Assembly: GCA_002102555.1 (NCBI GenBank)
Contig: MCFL01000048.1
Location: 117,917 to 181,916, forward strand
Reading direction: 5' to 3'
DNA from: Catenaria anguillulae PL171
Taxonomy: Eukaryota; Blastocladiomycota; Blastocladiomycetes; Blastocladiales; Catenariaceae
DNA length: 64,000 nucleotides
Shown here: in pieces, positions 23,321 to 35,347 of the stretch
Numbering within the stretch: position 1 is the first letter of the stretch
Layout: the number at the start of each line of letters is the position of its first letter
Program-made: the position numbers and the translations under genes
Notes under the pieces: model-generated
Told to the model about the DNA's origin: nothing
Databases searched by the model: none
Seen by the model: the letters and a program-made list of their open reading frames with translations, nothing else

Positions 23321-24554
23321 AAAGTACAAACTGATGTTGTGCAATAAAGTGATTTCTGACTCCAGTGTGCTCCGGCGTGAAACGGTCATTATTCGGACTT
23401 GATGGGATGTTGAAAACAAAAAATTTCCACAATCAGACGTGCGGTCAGGTCGCCTTGTTGTTTAGCACTTGAATGAAAAGCTCAACATGATGATCGTGTA
23501 TTGATGGAGAAATACATCGACGGACCCATTCACGCTTTCATGATCACGTAAGCTGTTTGTGAGCAAGGCATGAGTCGGCTATTCTTGGATGGGGCCTTCG
23601 CAAGAATAAAAGGGAAAACACACCGCCAAAACCGGCATTGAAATGCATCAATCTCGCAGGCCTTCCAGCGGTATGTCTGTAAAACAGTGACTTGGTCGCT
23701 TTGTCATGTTTGTCATGAAGGAAGACGGCAAGGGAGACAGACGCGTCGAGATCTCTGTTGGGGAGAGCAAAAAAAAAAAACATGCGAGTGAGGGAATAGC
23801 ACAGCCTGTTGAAGGCAGGGAAATGCTGGCGGCCTGCCGGAGCGTCTGATGTGTAGCAACTCATGTTCTGTATCGCAAGTTACTCAGGGAGCCTCCGTCG
23901 TCAGGTCTGCCGTCCGACGCCGTCTGCGCGGTTCACGTGGAGACATTGAAATTGGACGTCCACCTCAGGTCACCGCATCATTCTGCGGACGGGGACCGTT
24001 GGTACTGGGGGAGGATGAGGCGAAGGCATTCTTCTGAAAACTGCGTGAAGGATGCAGGCACAGCTGATTTCGGGCGGGCATTGGATTTGGAGGGGCAGCT
24101 CGGAAAAATCCGTGTCTCCCGAAATTGCTTGGTGTTTTTCACCAGCCCGAGCGCATTTTTTGCAAGTCTGCACACGCGTTGTGTTGATTTCCAGGGATGA
24201 GTGTTTGCATTGGATTGATTGAATGATTCGAGGCCAAAGGCGGCAAGGCGATCCAGTTGCTTTCTGTTGCTTTCAGCTTCCTTTCGCTGACTGTACACTC
24301 GTCAATCCACTCATCCACAGCACACACACATACATAAACGCCAGCCGGCCCTCCTTTGCTCGCTCCCGCTCGCTGGCCCTCACCTTCAAGGCCGAGCGTG
24401 CACTAGTCGCCAAGACAACTACCAGTCTGATTCCATGCAAACTTGTCACCTCGTCTGATAATCACCGCCAAACACTCTGCTCGCAGCACATTTGCCTTCG
24501 GCTTGCATCACCACCACCATCGCATTGGAAACTCAACACTAACGCAAAACAACC
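23321..24554. other. Intergenic, no gene recognised
   Basis: 1.2 kb between 7-TM member B and glutamate-cysteine ligase. Includes an A-run at 23769-23780. No frame on either strand has recognisable features. The last ~250 bp are rich in C and T runs, like the 5' leader of the ligase gene. Confidence 0.45.
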
Positions 24555-27324
24555 ATGGGCCTCCTCTCTGTCGGCACGCCGCTCCCCTGGACTGATGCCA
24601 AACAATTTGCCGACCATGTCCGCACCCACGGCATCAACCAGTTTCTCGCCACCTACAAACGCAACCGCGCCACGGGCCGCCTGGGCATTCTCTTTTGGGG
24701 CGACGAGGTCGAGTACATGCTGGTCCGCTTTGACCCGCAGGGCAACAATGTCACGCTGTCGTTGCGAGGATACGATGTCTTGACCGAGCTCATGAAGGAG
24801 GAGCACGAGGCCATCGAACATGGGTATGTCTTGCTTGCCGCTTTCTCTCGGCTCGTCCATTCCCTGAGGGCGGATCGTTCTTTTGTTGTTGACGGCGGCG
24901 GCTTCTGCGGTTGGGAATGCAAGGTGACGGGACGCGGCCAACCGATGCCGATTGATTGCGTGATTTGTCACCAATTCGCTCGGATCAAGCCTGCCATTTT
25001 CCGTCAACATCGATGGAGGCCGCCGCGTCTTGACTCGAGCTGCCCGTCATCGCTCCCAATCTGCGACTGGTATAGCCACTATGTTTGAGTCTCACTCTGC
25101 CAGTTTGCTTGCCCTTTTCACTCTGTAGCCGCTCTGTCGACCTGCTGTGGCGCCCCGAATATGCCCGGTACATGCTTGAGGGTGAGCACCGCTTTCTCGC
25201 CATCGGCGGCGCTGACATTGCTTCCACAATCAATTGCTCATTACTTTTGCACAATCCCATGTCTACACAGGCACACCCGGCTCGCCCTACGGCCTCAAGG
25301 CCAACGAACTCTCCCAAGTGCAAGCGAGCATGCGTCGGCGTCGCGAAGCGGCGGCCGTGTTGCTCGACGACAACGAATTTCTCGCTCCATCACATGCTTT
25401 CCTCGCCTCGGCGATGCCAAATTGGCCCCGTTCCTTCACCCGCACGTTGACATTTCCGATCCCACCGAGCGCCAAGCGCACACTGCCTCCTCGAAATCGC
25501 TCTTTATTCCCGATGACGCCATCAACCCACACCCACGGTTCCGCACGCTCACGGCCAACATTCGGCAGCGGCGCGGTGAAAAGGTGGCCATGAACATGCC
25601 CATGTTTAAGGACAAGAAGACGCCGTGGCCATTCAAGGAGGAAGGCTTGGAGGCAGAGTATGCATCTGGTATGCCTCCAAGCCGTGGTAGGCTTCATTCT
25701 TGAAGTTCAAATCACTAATCCTTTCGCAACAGGCCATGCAAAGGAAAACCATATCTACATGGACTGCATGTGTTTTGGCATGGGTTGCTCGTGCCTGCAA
25801 CTCACCCTGCAAGCCTCGCACATGTGCGAAGCGCGCCACTTGTACGACCAACTGGCCGTCCTCGCACCCATCATGCTATCCCTAACGGCCTCGTCACCCA
25901 TCTTTCGCGGCTACCTCGCCGACGTCGACTGCCGGTGGAACGTGATTGCCGGTGCAGTCGACTGCCGCACACGCGAGGAGCGTGGTCAAGCACCGCTAGA
26001 GCCGCAAGAACTCGACATGTGGGACGAGTCCACCAACTCGACGCACAAGGTGCAGCGCACGCCGCGCCGCATTCCGAAATCGCGCTACGACTCCATCTCG
26101 ACCTACTTGTCGCAGCACGCCAGCTTCCGCGACGAGTACAATGACATTCCCTTGCCAATTGACGAAAAGATTGAAGCGCGCTTGCAATCCGAGGGTGTCG
26201 ACCCGCAACTCGCACGCCACATTGCCCACTTGTTCATCCGCGACCCGCTCGTCATCTACCGCGAGCTGCTGCACCAGGACGACTCCACCGTCACGGACCA
26301 TTTCGAAAACTTGCAGTCGACCAATTGGCAAACCATGCGGTTCAAGCCGCCACCGACCACGCACCCAGAGCTTGGGTGGCGAGTCGAGTTTCGTGCCATG
26401 GAGGTGCAGCCGTCGGATTTCGAAAACGCCGCCTTTTCCGTGTTTGTGGTGTTGATTTCGCGCGTCATCTTGTGCTTGGACCTCGACCTGTACATTCCCC
26501 TGTCGCTCGTGGACGCCAACATGCAGACGGCACACAAGCGCGACTCTGTCATCACGGGCAAGTTTTGGTTCCGCAACAATGTGCCATGTGTGGAGGCCGC
26601 CGTTGAAAAGCTCGAGGCTGTTCAGGATTGCCAGCCTGGGTGCCCATCGTCGTCTGTTTCTGTGGCGTCGGACGATGGCCTCGGGTCGACCCCGTCGACG
26701 CCCGGGCTCAACTCGAGTTTCGGACACCATCACGACTCGTCGACAGAGTGTTGTGGCTGCTCGTCGTTTGCGCCGCGGTCGCGGTCCAACTCGCCGCTGC
26801 GCAAGTTGTTGGGCGGGTTGAGCGCGAGCACTTCGCCGACGACATCACCGCCGTCCACTTCGCCGCCGTCCATGCCGCAGCGCGTCGGCAGCGAAGTGAC
26901 CAACAACATGAGCGCGTTGGGATTGGACATGCCGCCCGCATCAGTCAACGGCACATCGTCGACCACGGCGTCCAAACCCGCACCCTCAAAGTCGACCGAG
27001 TGGACCCAAATGTCGATTGACGAGATCATGAACGGGTCGAGCACGCATACGGGTCTGATTCCTTTGGCGCGCGCCTTCCTCGATACGCTCGTCATGGACG
27101 ACAAGGTGCGCACGCTCGTCAACACGTACTTGGACTTGATTGCCGACCGCGCCGCGGGCCGGATTGCCACGTCGGCCAATTGGATGCGTCAGTTTGTGAT
27201 GCGCCATCCAGAGTACAAGCAAGACTCGAGGGTGAGCCCGCAGGTGGCGCACGACTTGTTGAGGGAGGTGCAGAAGTGGACAAAGCTCGACGCATACCCA
27301 AAGGTTGCACCCGTCTTGTTTTGA
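24555..27324 (+). CDS. Glutamate-cysteine ligase, catalytic (glutathione synthesis)
   Basis: Eukaryotic-type GCL (GSH1/GCLC family), the ATP-dependent first step of glutathione synthesis; cytosolic. Exons 24555-24823, 25129-25181, 25271-25668 and 25733-27324. Intron 1 is 305 nt, far longer than the others (89 and 64 nt). Landmarks: N-terminal MGLLSVGTPLPW, FWGDEVEYMLV, LLWRPEYARYMLEGTPGSPY, RRREAA, ITCFPRLG, NHIYMDCMCFGMGCSCLQLT, and IPLSLVDANMQTAHKRDSV. One base is missing near 25384 (CTCGCTCC for CTCGCCTCC) just before ITCFPRLG; adding it gives 771 codons. A Ser/Thr/Pro-rich insert of roughly 110 residues (26640-26990) separates VEAAVEKLE from the C-terminal lobe and makes the protein longer than typical 640-680-residue members. 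Confidence 0.93.
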
Positions 27325-27810
27325 GTAAGTGATTCTCTTTTGTCTTGGGTTTTTGCTGTCGTGGACCTCCCTTGGCCTCCGTTTTTTTTTTTTTTTCTCT
27401 CTTCCCTTCACACACACATTTTTTATATGCCTAATCGTCCAGTATCCTATTACCCCCCTCAATTTCCTTTTCCGTTTGCGTGTCCTTGATGCTCCCTTTT
27501 CCTATCGACACGCAGTGGCAGTGCCGCCCTGTTAACTTTGGCTTACGAAATGGTAAATATTTACACATCACACGTTTCGTTTCCCTTCTGATCACGATTC
27601 AGCTGTTTGACTTTTCAAACTACACATGGGCGCGACGGAGCAGGACTCGCGACTCAGTGAAGGGTACATATTATAGACATGCAGACAAGCACATCGACAA
27701 AACAAAACCAAGCAGGATGGGGGATCAAGAAAAAAAAAAAGTGGGGAATCCAGGAAAGCAAAACAATCATAAAACAAATATCATTCAAGTGTGCAAGTCT
27801 CGGCCTGAGC
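27325..27810. other. Convergent 3' intergenic region
   Basis: Lies between the converging glutamate-cysteine ligase (+) and 7-TM member C (-). T-run at 27379-27396 and A-run at 27729-27741 are plausible 3'-end processing neighbourhoods. No gene seen. Confidence 0.4.
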
Positions 27811-29667
27811 CTATCCGCAACTGTCTTGGCGGCTCTCTTGGCGACACATTTGTCCGCGCCAAGTGTTGGCCTGCGCGCGCCACAACTGCGAAAATGTTTG
27901 TGCGCCAGGCGCCAACCCCGGTGCCGCCGCCGCTGGTGCTCCGGGACCCGCCCGCGCTGCCAACGCGACTCGTGCCGCGTGCATTTTCGCCAAATCCTCG
28001 TGATCGATCCAGTAAACGGGCGCATTCTGCGTTCCAGACACCACGCCACCAGCCGCACTGGATCCTCCGCCCACGTAGTAACTGGACCACGGCTCCGCAC
28101 TCTCGCCACCCGACTCGTCGCGATTCTCGCCCGACGATCCCTGGAACCACTTGACGATGCGCGCACGCAACCCCGGAGTTGCCGGCTGCATGGCGAGCCG
28201 GCATTGCACCTTGAACACGCGCACAAATGCGGCCTCCAGCAGCACCGATGCCGCCGACACGGTGCTTGCGAGAATGGACCGCAAGCGCGGGTGCAGGACC
28301 GACCGGTCGATCAGAAGCACACTGCCGCCCAGAATCCACAGCAGCACCACGAGCACCGTCAGCCATTGGAACGTGCGTACGAGCGGTCGTTTGATTGCTG
28401 GTGCGGGGGCAAGTGAAAACAGCGAGGTTGCGGCTGATGCGCGTTTGTTGGTTGCGTTGGCCACGGAATGGAGGGGAAAGTGAAATGATGTGTGGACTGA
28501 GGGGCCAGTGCATGCGCGAGGGCTCGGAGATGGGTTGATGAACACTCCCGCCGACGATAGCGGACGAGGCGGAGTGAATGTCGAAGGGGAAGACTGGGTC
28601 GGGGAAGGAGCAAACGTCACGAGCGGGCGGGATTCCCGCATTGGCGTGCACGGAGTGATGGGCGAGGGTTGTGGAGAGTCGGGAGTCAGGACCCCTGGTC
28701 CCAAATGCGGGCGAGGAAGGGGTGGAGGAATGCTGACGCGAAGCTCAGGTCGGCGAGTGGCAAGCGAGGCACTGAGCGGCCGCTTGGGCAGCTCAGGCGA
28801 CGTATGGAAAGATCCCGGGGACGGTGGGGCAGTGAAGTGATACTGCGGGGGAGGGGAAATCGGGAGCGGCGAATGTTGGTCGAGTGCAGCAGGCGGCGGT
28901 GGTGGTGGTGGTGACGAGGGAAAGCTGGTCATGGCATACGAATCATGCGGACGGCCACAGTCGTACTGATGATGATGCGAAGACAGCTTGCCATCGGCCA
29001 GCCCTGCGAGCCCAAGGTTCATGCGCCGCCGACGAGCAACCTTTTCCCGCGGAAATGCCACAGCGAGGGACCACCACGAAGCGTAAATCACGACAAACGG
29101 ATATGGCAAGAGCGCAAGAATGCCATAACTTGGAACGGCAAACTGCGTCCACGGTTCATCCGAGCCTTGCTCTTGCTCTGTCCGATAAGTCCGGATGGTC
29201 TCGGAAATGATGGCCGTTGCAGACATGGTTGTGAGCATGACGGCCCCAACAGCGCCTCCAAGCAGGATCCCACGGCGCAGCGCTGGCTTATGACCAAGGA
29301 GCAGCCCAACGGTACGATGCAGCAGCGCCAGCATCAGCGGGCCGTCGATGGGAACATAGGTTGCGACGCGCGCAAGGTAATAGTTTCGCATCGAGACGGG
29401 CATGTCCAAGAGCATGGCGAGCGACAGCGAAAAGTTGTTGAGTGTGTCGGCAATGACCATAGCAAAGACAAACATGAGCAAGTAAAAGCGTGCGCGCATG
29501 GACCCGTAGGGGCTCGAATGCCATTGGGCAATCAGGCAAGGGACAGTGGCCAGGATGATGAGGAACGAGGCAATAACGGCTGACATGCACAGCCATTGCA
29601 CGGTGCGAGTCAACGGCGGCGCTGGTCGGGCCGCGTCTGTTTCTGTATTGTCGCCTGCTTGGCTCAT
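27811..29667 (-). CDS. 7-TM family protein, member C
   Basis: Intact single exon, 618 residues from ATG at 29667 (an in-frame ATG at 29703 would add 12). Layout matches members A and B but with a much longer third loop. Five hydrophobic segments (VQWLCMSAVIASFLIILATV, FYLLMFVFAMVIADTLN, GPLMLALLHRTVGLLLG, LLGGAVGAVMLTTMSATAII, YGILALLPYPFVVIYASWWS) are followed by a ~220-residue Pro/Ser-rich loop containing an eight-proline run, then VRTFQWLTVLVVLLWILGG and a last helix. The tail is Gly/Ala-rich. The RTFQWL motif at helix 6 places it with A and B. It is on the opposite strand and separated from them by the ligase gene. No function can be assigned; Pro-rich loops suggest protein-protein docking. 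Confidence 0.82.
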   Translation of the reverse strand: MSQAGDNTETDAARPAPPLTRTVQWLCMSAVIASFLIILATVPCLIAQWHSSPYGSMRARFYLLMFVFAMVIADTLNNFSLSLAMLLDMPVSMRNYYLARVATYVPIDGPLMLALLHRTVGLLLGHKPALRRGILLGGAVGAVMLTTMSATAIISETIRTYRTEQEQGSDEPWTQFAVPSYGILALLPYPFVVIYASWWSLAVAFPREKVARRRRMNLGLAGLADGKLSSHHHQYDCGRPHDSYAMTSFPSSPPPPPPPAALDQHSPLPISPPPQYHFTAPPSPGSFHTSPELPKRPLSASLATRRPELRVSIPPPLPRPHLGPGVLTPDSPQPSPITPCTPMRESRPLVTFAPSPTQSSPSTFTPPRPLSSAGVFINPSPSPRACTGPSVHTSFHFPLHSVANATNKRASAATSLFSLAPAPAIKRPLVRTFQWLTVLVVLLWILGGSVLLIDRSVLHPRLRSILASTVSAASVLLEAAFVRVFKVQCRLAMQPATPGLRARIVKWFQGSSGENRDESGGESAEPWSSYYVGGGSSAAGGVVSGTQNAPVYWIDHEDLAKMHAARVALAARAGPGAPAAAAPGLAPGAQTFSQLWRAQANTWRGQMCRQESRQDSCG

Positions 29668-29703
29668 GATGGGATACTCGAGACCTGTGCATCCGTGCAG
29701 CAT

Positions 29704-30935
29704 GGCAGTCAGTTGCAGAGCTCAATCCAATCGCACGATCGGAATTTTATGACAAGATGTAGATTGGCGAAGAAAGTGGATCAGCCAGAAGGCGCAAACA
29801 AAGGCGTACCAGACAGCCAAATAGGGAAAATGAAAGACTCCGTCAAAGCGTCTGATACACACGATATCGATATCGCTCTTGGGATTTGGATACGGGGACC
29901 GGGATTTGGGAGAATGCCGGATGGGACCGGTACACGAACCAGGTGGATATGAGCTGAAAAGGTCAGAGGAAGGCAAGGAGCGCAGGAGGGAGGACAGCGA
30001 CGGCGTTGGACTGAGGAGGAGCGGCCGGCGTGTGGTCAACATGAGCACAGGTGTGGGTCAAGTGAAGCAGCGAATGGGAACGAAGGCGTCGTCGGGGTCC
30101 TCGAGGTTGTCGAGTGGAGAGGCAGGACTTGTTTGTTGATTGATGAAGATGGTTTCGTTGGTGATTGCGTCGTGTATCGATGCGAGACAGACGAGTGAGA
30201 CGCAAGTGGCGCAGCACGAAAGCGACTGCGACGGCGAGATGGTCCGCCTCTTTGTATGGAGTGAAGGTGCGAGGGTCGGTAGGTCGAAAGGGCGGCGTCT
30301 CTCACGCCAGCCGTGACGTGTAAGTGTAAATGTTCAAGTGACTGTCTTGAGCCGGGGGCCTGGGTGTTGAGGTCAATTGAGAGATTTGAAATGAATGGGG
30401 CGGCGGTCGGTGAGTGTTGCAATTGTTGGAAAGAGGCAATCGGTCGGCGACAATAGCGGGTCATTGAACGTCTTCATCAAAGCAATTTCCGCAGTCATTG
30501 CCCTGGCGAGCAGAGGTTTTGCGACCGTTATGAGTCTGCATATGAGGACTTCACATGCAGGTCGCCGTCACTGAGAAGAGACACCATTTCGAATTCATTT
30601 ATCGTTCTTACACTTTGTGTGTGGAAAGGGGAGATGTGACCACTCTTTTGCTTTGAACCAATGGCGGCCTTCCAAGAACCATCACTTGGGCTTGGAGGAT
30701 GAACAGAATGAGGCTGGTGCAGAGATAATTCACCGATGAGCCCATGATCTGCGACGTCTAATCTGCGTGTTCCATTTACCCGGTTCCAGGCAAACTGAGT
30801 GTAGAACAAGTTGCCAACGGGCATGGTCCAGCCTGAAGCGAGCAGACGCGAGGATATACCTGATGATGAGATTTACATTGTGATTCACGACACAACATGG
30901 GAGTAGAGGGCTTCAAGAGAACACGCAACGGAACT
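29704..30935. other. Intergenic, no gene recognised
   Basis: 1.2 kb between the 7-TM member C promoter side and the 3' end of the ankyrin gene. Open frames on the minus strand around 29722-30048 and 30036-30464 are Ser/Pro/Arg-rich and show no family features. I regard them as chance frames. Confidence 0.4.
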
Positions 30936-31912
30936 TCACTCGTTGGCCTCGGCATTCTTTTCGGCAGTTTCTGCCAACCGGCCGAGCACCAGCTCAGTGA
31001 CAGCCTCACGCAGCTCCTTGTCACCCGCTTCGCCATCCTCCAAGTCGGTCCGCTGCAATGCACGCTCAATGCGTGCCATGGCGTCCGCCGTGGCGGCAGA
31101 TGGCTCGGCGACGTCTTGGTCCGCATCCTCGGCTTCGTCATCGCTTGCCAAGGTGTGGGCCAATGTGTCCGCTTCACCCGCAACCTCGGGCAAGTTGAAG
31201 GGAATGTCGAGACGAGTGTAGATTTGAGTCAGAAAATCGACCACTTCTTCGCGCTCGTCTTCGAAAGCGACATCGAGAGGCTTTGTGTGACGATGCAAGA
31301 GTAAGTGAGACACGAGCATGTCGGCAAGCAGAAAACCCTGAAAAAGAACAGACATACAGTCAAGTTGTCGTTGTTTTTGGCGTCCGGAACGGCACCGGCC
31401 TCAAGCAAGCGAGCGGCCATTTCCATGGTTTCGGCAGCGTGCAGAGGTGTATCTGAGAGACGGAACAAAAAAGCGGTCGCCATGTCAGGAAAAGGCCGTG
31501 GCAAATTGGCTGAGCGGAAGATACGAGACACATGTACCGCCGTCCTCGTCAGTCAAATGCACAAGTGACTCGTCCTTTGAAAGCAGGTACTCGACGATAT
31601 CCATATGGTCGTACTAGAAACAAGAATGGCCGCCAAATTGGCAGAGCGTGAGCTTGGCAAGTAGGAGCATGGTACAGACTCTCTTTCGAACGATGGTCAA
31701 GCGCGGCGTACCGAAGCAGCAGCATGGAGTGCCGAGTAGCCGTTCTCGTCCTGAGCGTTAGGGGCCACGTTGCCACTTTCAATGAGCGACTTGACCGTAG
31801 CGAGGTCGCCGTCCGCACAAGCAAGCCAAATGTTGTTCTCGCCCGTCGGGTTGGGCACGGCCGAGGATTGCAGCGGGGTCGGTGAGGGAGGAGTCAGTGA
31901 GGGATTACCCAT
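30936..31912 (-). CDS. Small ankyrin-repeat protein (YCR051W-like)
   Basis: 238 residues in four exons: 31912-31712, 31613-31538, 31452-31358, 31280-30936 (717 nt, no frame break). Ankyrin repeats read cleanly across the junctions: NIWLACADGDLATVKSLIES, then DENGYSALHAAASYDHMDIV, then DGDTPLHAAETMEMAARLLE, then NDNLTPLDVAFEDEREEVVD. The order, including the unusual third repeat with AAETMEMA, resembles budding yeast YCR051W and its fungal relatives, which are small cytosolic/nuclear proteins of unclear role. The C-terminal ~90 residues are acidic and probably helical (EAGDKELREAVTELVLGRL). The third intron uses an AAG acceptor at 31281, chosen because it rebuilds NLTPLDVA. Confidence 0.85.
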
Positions 31913-32507
31913 GTTGATATGGTGTCGTCTGTTCAAGGGATGAGGATTCGCTGGATGGGATGAAAGGATGCTTAGGTGCAAAGTGCTCCGAGTGCAGTTC
32001 ATGGATATGTATTTGGTGCAGATTTAATGTAGCCATATCGTCTCCCGACTCAATGACGGGTTGAGTGAGGCTGAGCAGGCCGCCGATCCAACGTGATTCT
32101 TAGCTCCACTGCCACCACCCACCCACCCACCAGCCATCAGCCATGGCACCTGCACCCAAAACCAAAACCCAAAACCCAAAACCCAAAACGGCACGTCCCA
32201 GCCCCTTTTGCTCTTGCCCAATTGAATTGCAATGGAGACCGCTTGGCAGCAGCGCATGGCATGTCGCTCTTCAAGCATCTTCAAATGAATTGGTCCACTT
32301 GCCGAGCCACCATTTTTTTTTTTTCGATGCATGCGCTGACCTTTCAGCAGCTCTGTATACTTGTCGCACCGTTAACGTCCGACCTGTTCCTCCTTCCGCC
32401 CCACCAAGAACCGCTCTCCAAGACGTTCGCATTCGTCGCCCTTTCCCACGCCGCCAAGTCCAAGGACTGACGCAAGTCTCATCTCATTTCGTCGTTCAGA
32501 TTCAGTC
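31913..32507. other. Divergent intergenic region with AAAACCC microsatellite
   Basis: Separates the ankyrin gene (leftward) from the low-complexity gene (rightward). It contains a CCCA run near 32117-32130, a short AAAACCC microsatellite at 32153-32189, and a T-run near 32320-32330. No gene recognised. Confidence 0.45.
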
Positions 32508-35347
32508 ATGTCATTCCTTCGCAGCCGTCGCGGCAAAAAGCAGAAACGCAGCCAACCGCCGCCACCAGCAGATGCTCCTCTCTCCGACCCACCGACGACC
32601 GACTCGACACCGCTGCAGTTTCCAGCACAGCTGCACCCTGCTGCCAAGTCTTCCACGGCCAGCAAATGGTCCAAGTGGATGTCTTGCCTCACTCGCACAT
32701 CATCATCCGGTGCCGGCTCAACGTCTGGGCGCAAACGGCACACCAGCAAACGACTCAAGAATAACCGCAATTCGTTCGTCATTGACCGTGTCCTCTTTTC
32801 CCACGATGGCCAGCCCCTCCGCAACGTTCCCACCACCACCAACGATTCCGCTATCTCCCTTGTTGCGGAAGCGCCAACAGCAAGTCACGCCCGCGTCAGG
32901 ACCAACGACTCTGCTATTCCTGTCCATACCCGGTTGAGTTCAACCTCGCAAAGTTTTGCCAGCCGTTCATCAACCTCAAGCGCGTTTTGAAACCGACCGA
33001 CCCAACTGCTCCATTACCTCAACCCGAGCCGCACTGGCCACAGCAGCCGCCCACACCTGTTGAGTCTGCACACCAACATCGCCGCGAGCATGGCACTCGC
33101 CCATCCGCCATGACCATTGCTCGTGCGCTCAACATCCCACCCCCGCCCATGCCGCCTCCGCCGCCGCCGTCAAATGTACCTGCCATGCCTGCAATTCCCC
33201 AGCATGTCCTCGATGCGCACATGCAGCAACAAGCTCGAGCGGCCGGCTCGGGTCGTCAAAGCCCCGTTGTGGGGTTCCGCCGCTCAGCTGCTCCGAAAAC
33301 GCAACAAGCTCTGTGGATGCTGCCTCTCAGCCTTTTGGATCGCGGCCAGCGAGACCGACCGGCATGGTTTTCTTGCCGCCATACTTGGGCGACGAGCAAC
33401 AACATTCGACAATGTCTCTTGTTGGCCAAATGCATCAGCATCAACAGTCTGGGCTTGCGAATGTGCAGAGGAGCCAGAGTCGGAGCAGTCGCTGCAGCGG
33501 CAACACAAGCAGCAACAGTCCAAGGGGATACCACATTCTGCCACTCCCGATATGCTCCCCCGCCTCAACCATTTGTGCTTCCCTCAGTTGAATCGTCCCT
33601 TTCGCAATCTCTCGGCAAGCATCAGCAGTCCACTGGTCGCCCGCTTTCCATCGTGTTTCCATCCCGGGCTTGCCTCCCCATTCGTATGATGCAGAGCTCC
33701 CCGCTGGCTACCGCCGGGACTATGCCAGCCAGGCGTACGCTTACGGATCCGCGGGCCGCCATCGGCCACTGTCCATGGCCATTCCCTCTCATATTCTTCG
33801 CTGGAAACCACGTCGGACGGCATGCTTGCATCATCTTGGGGCAGGGAAGTGCTCAATGCCAGTGGTGGACCCGACCAACCAGTTGTCTCCCGCCGCCCTT
33901 CAGCGTACCAGCAACGCCCCGCCCAACGTCGCTGCTCGCCAAGCTCAGCATCAAGCAGCTGTGCAGCGCCACGATTACCACCAGCTTGAGTCTCCTGTCG
34001 ACCCACCGTCGTCGTACGACTCGACAAACGACCCCATTGTTGGTTTCCGCCGGTCGTACGGCGGCAGTTTGCCACGCTCAATGGGCCGACCCAATTCTGT
34101 CCCCAACTTGCATGCTGCAACAACGGCCGCGATTGCCCAGGAAACATCGCGCCGACCAATCTGCGCCCTGCCCGCCATCTTCCACGTCCTAACTCGCAAG
34201 TGATTTCTTCCTCGGTCCCTCAACACCATCATCATTATCATCAGCATAGCAGCAGGTCGCACATGCCACAAGACTACGTGACACACCAGCAGCACGAGTA
34301 CGCGTCGAGCGTTGCCAGCAGCCTGCCCCGCTCGACTCACCGTCGTTCAGGGGCAGTCTTTTGCGCATGCCATCGCTCAACTCGATTCGCAACACGCCGC
34401 ACCTCATGTCTGCCGACCTTCATGGTGGTTACTCGCGGTCGCGCGTCAGTTCAAATGCAAGTTCACACCGCCACTCGAGCTACATGGGTGCGCCGCGCAC
34501 ATCGCTCCTCGCCCGCGAACTCGCATCCCAATCGGTACTTCCGCCATACACCGGTCCGGGACTGAGCTACTGGCCGCTTGATTTGGGGCTCCCGCTCACG
34601 TCGGTGCAAGTATCGGCGAACATGCACCGGTACAGTCGCACCAAGGCCGACGACCTGGCCGATGCGTATGGTCTGGCCGCTCTTCTCGAGACATGGACCG
34701 ACTTGCACACGCGCCTCGCGCATATTGTAGAGGATCACGTTGGCCGCGTTGGCGCTCGAGTCTCAACTTGTCACGCCATGCAGGCAGCCCTCACGCACAT
34801 TGCCGCACCGCTAGCACATCGTAATGTCGCGGCCACGCACTCGACGTTTGTGGCAACCCATGTGCCAGACTTGGCGGGCGATTTCACGGGCATGCCGTTA
34901 CCCGAGTGTGGAGGTGCACCGAGTATTGTCACGACACATTCCGTTTTTGTTGCCCTGGATGCTGCTGCGCCGACGGCGCTCGTCAAGTACATTGCCCCAC
35001 TGGCTGACCACGGCGCCCAGGCCGTGGCCACGGCATTGTCGCTATCTGGCGGGCCCACCGAGGATCTCGACAATTGGGTGAGCGAATACCTCTTGTTTTG
35101 GATTCGGCTCAAGCGCGAGCGGCCAGGCGTTGCTGCATTTGTCTTTGCCCCGTTTTCCGTCCTCAAGGAGCCTGCGGCGGCAGCCATGGTGGAGGTAGTG
35201 GGCGGCGGGGCCGCTGCGAGTCCCAACAAGGCTGGTGCTGCAGGGAACAATGGCGAAAATGTCGTTGTGCAAGGGACATTGGTGCCTGGTTTATGGGATG
35301 CGCGCAAGGCCATGATGGTGGCCCCAGCGGCGGTTTGGGTCAAGTAA
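32508..35347 (+). CDS. Long low-complexity protein with unrecognised C-terminal domain
   Basis: Starts MSFLRSRRGKKQKRSQPPPP and ends AVWVK at TAA 35345-35347. Seven frame changes, every one -1, link the segments; 2840 nt plus seven is 949 codons. The N-terminal two thirds is Pro/Ser/Gln/His-rich with a proline run at ~33140-33170. The phrase VGFRRS occurs twice, in SPVVGFRRSAAPK (~33265) and DPIVGFRRSYGGS (~34035), suggesting a repeated short motif. The last ~270 residues are of ordinary composition (VQVSANMHRYSRTKADDLAD, ALLETWTDLHTRLAHIVEDH, WVSEYLLFWIRLKRERPG) and look like a folded helical domain I do not recognise. Possibly a cytoskeletal or polarity scaffold, but that is a guess from composition. 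The number of breaks makes residue-level positions unreliable. Confidence 0.6.

Noticed and set aside
30036-30464. Minus-strand 142-codon frame as a gene
   Set aside because: Ser/Arg/His-rich with no domain, in a spacer that must contain regulatory sequence.
32153-32189. AAAACCC repeats resembling a telomere sequence
   Set aside because: Only about four imperfect units in a promoter-like spacer; too short and irregular to claim an interstitial telomere.
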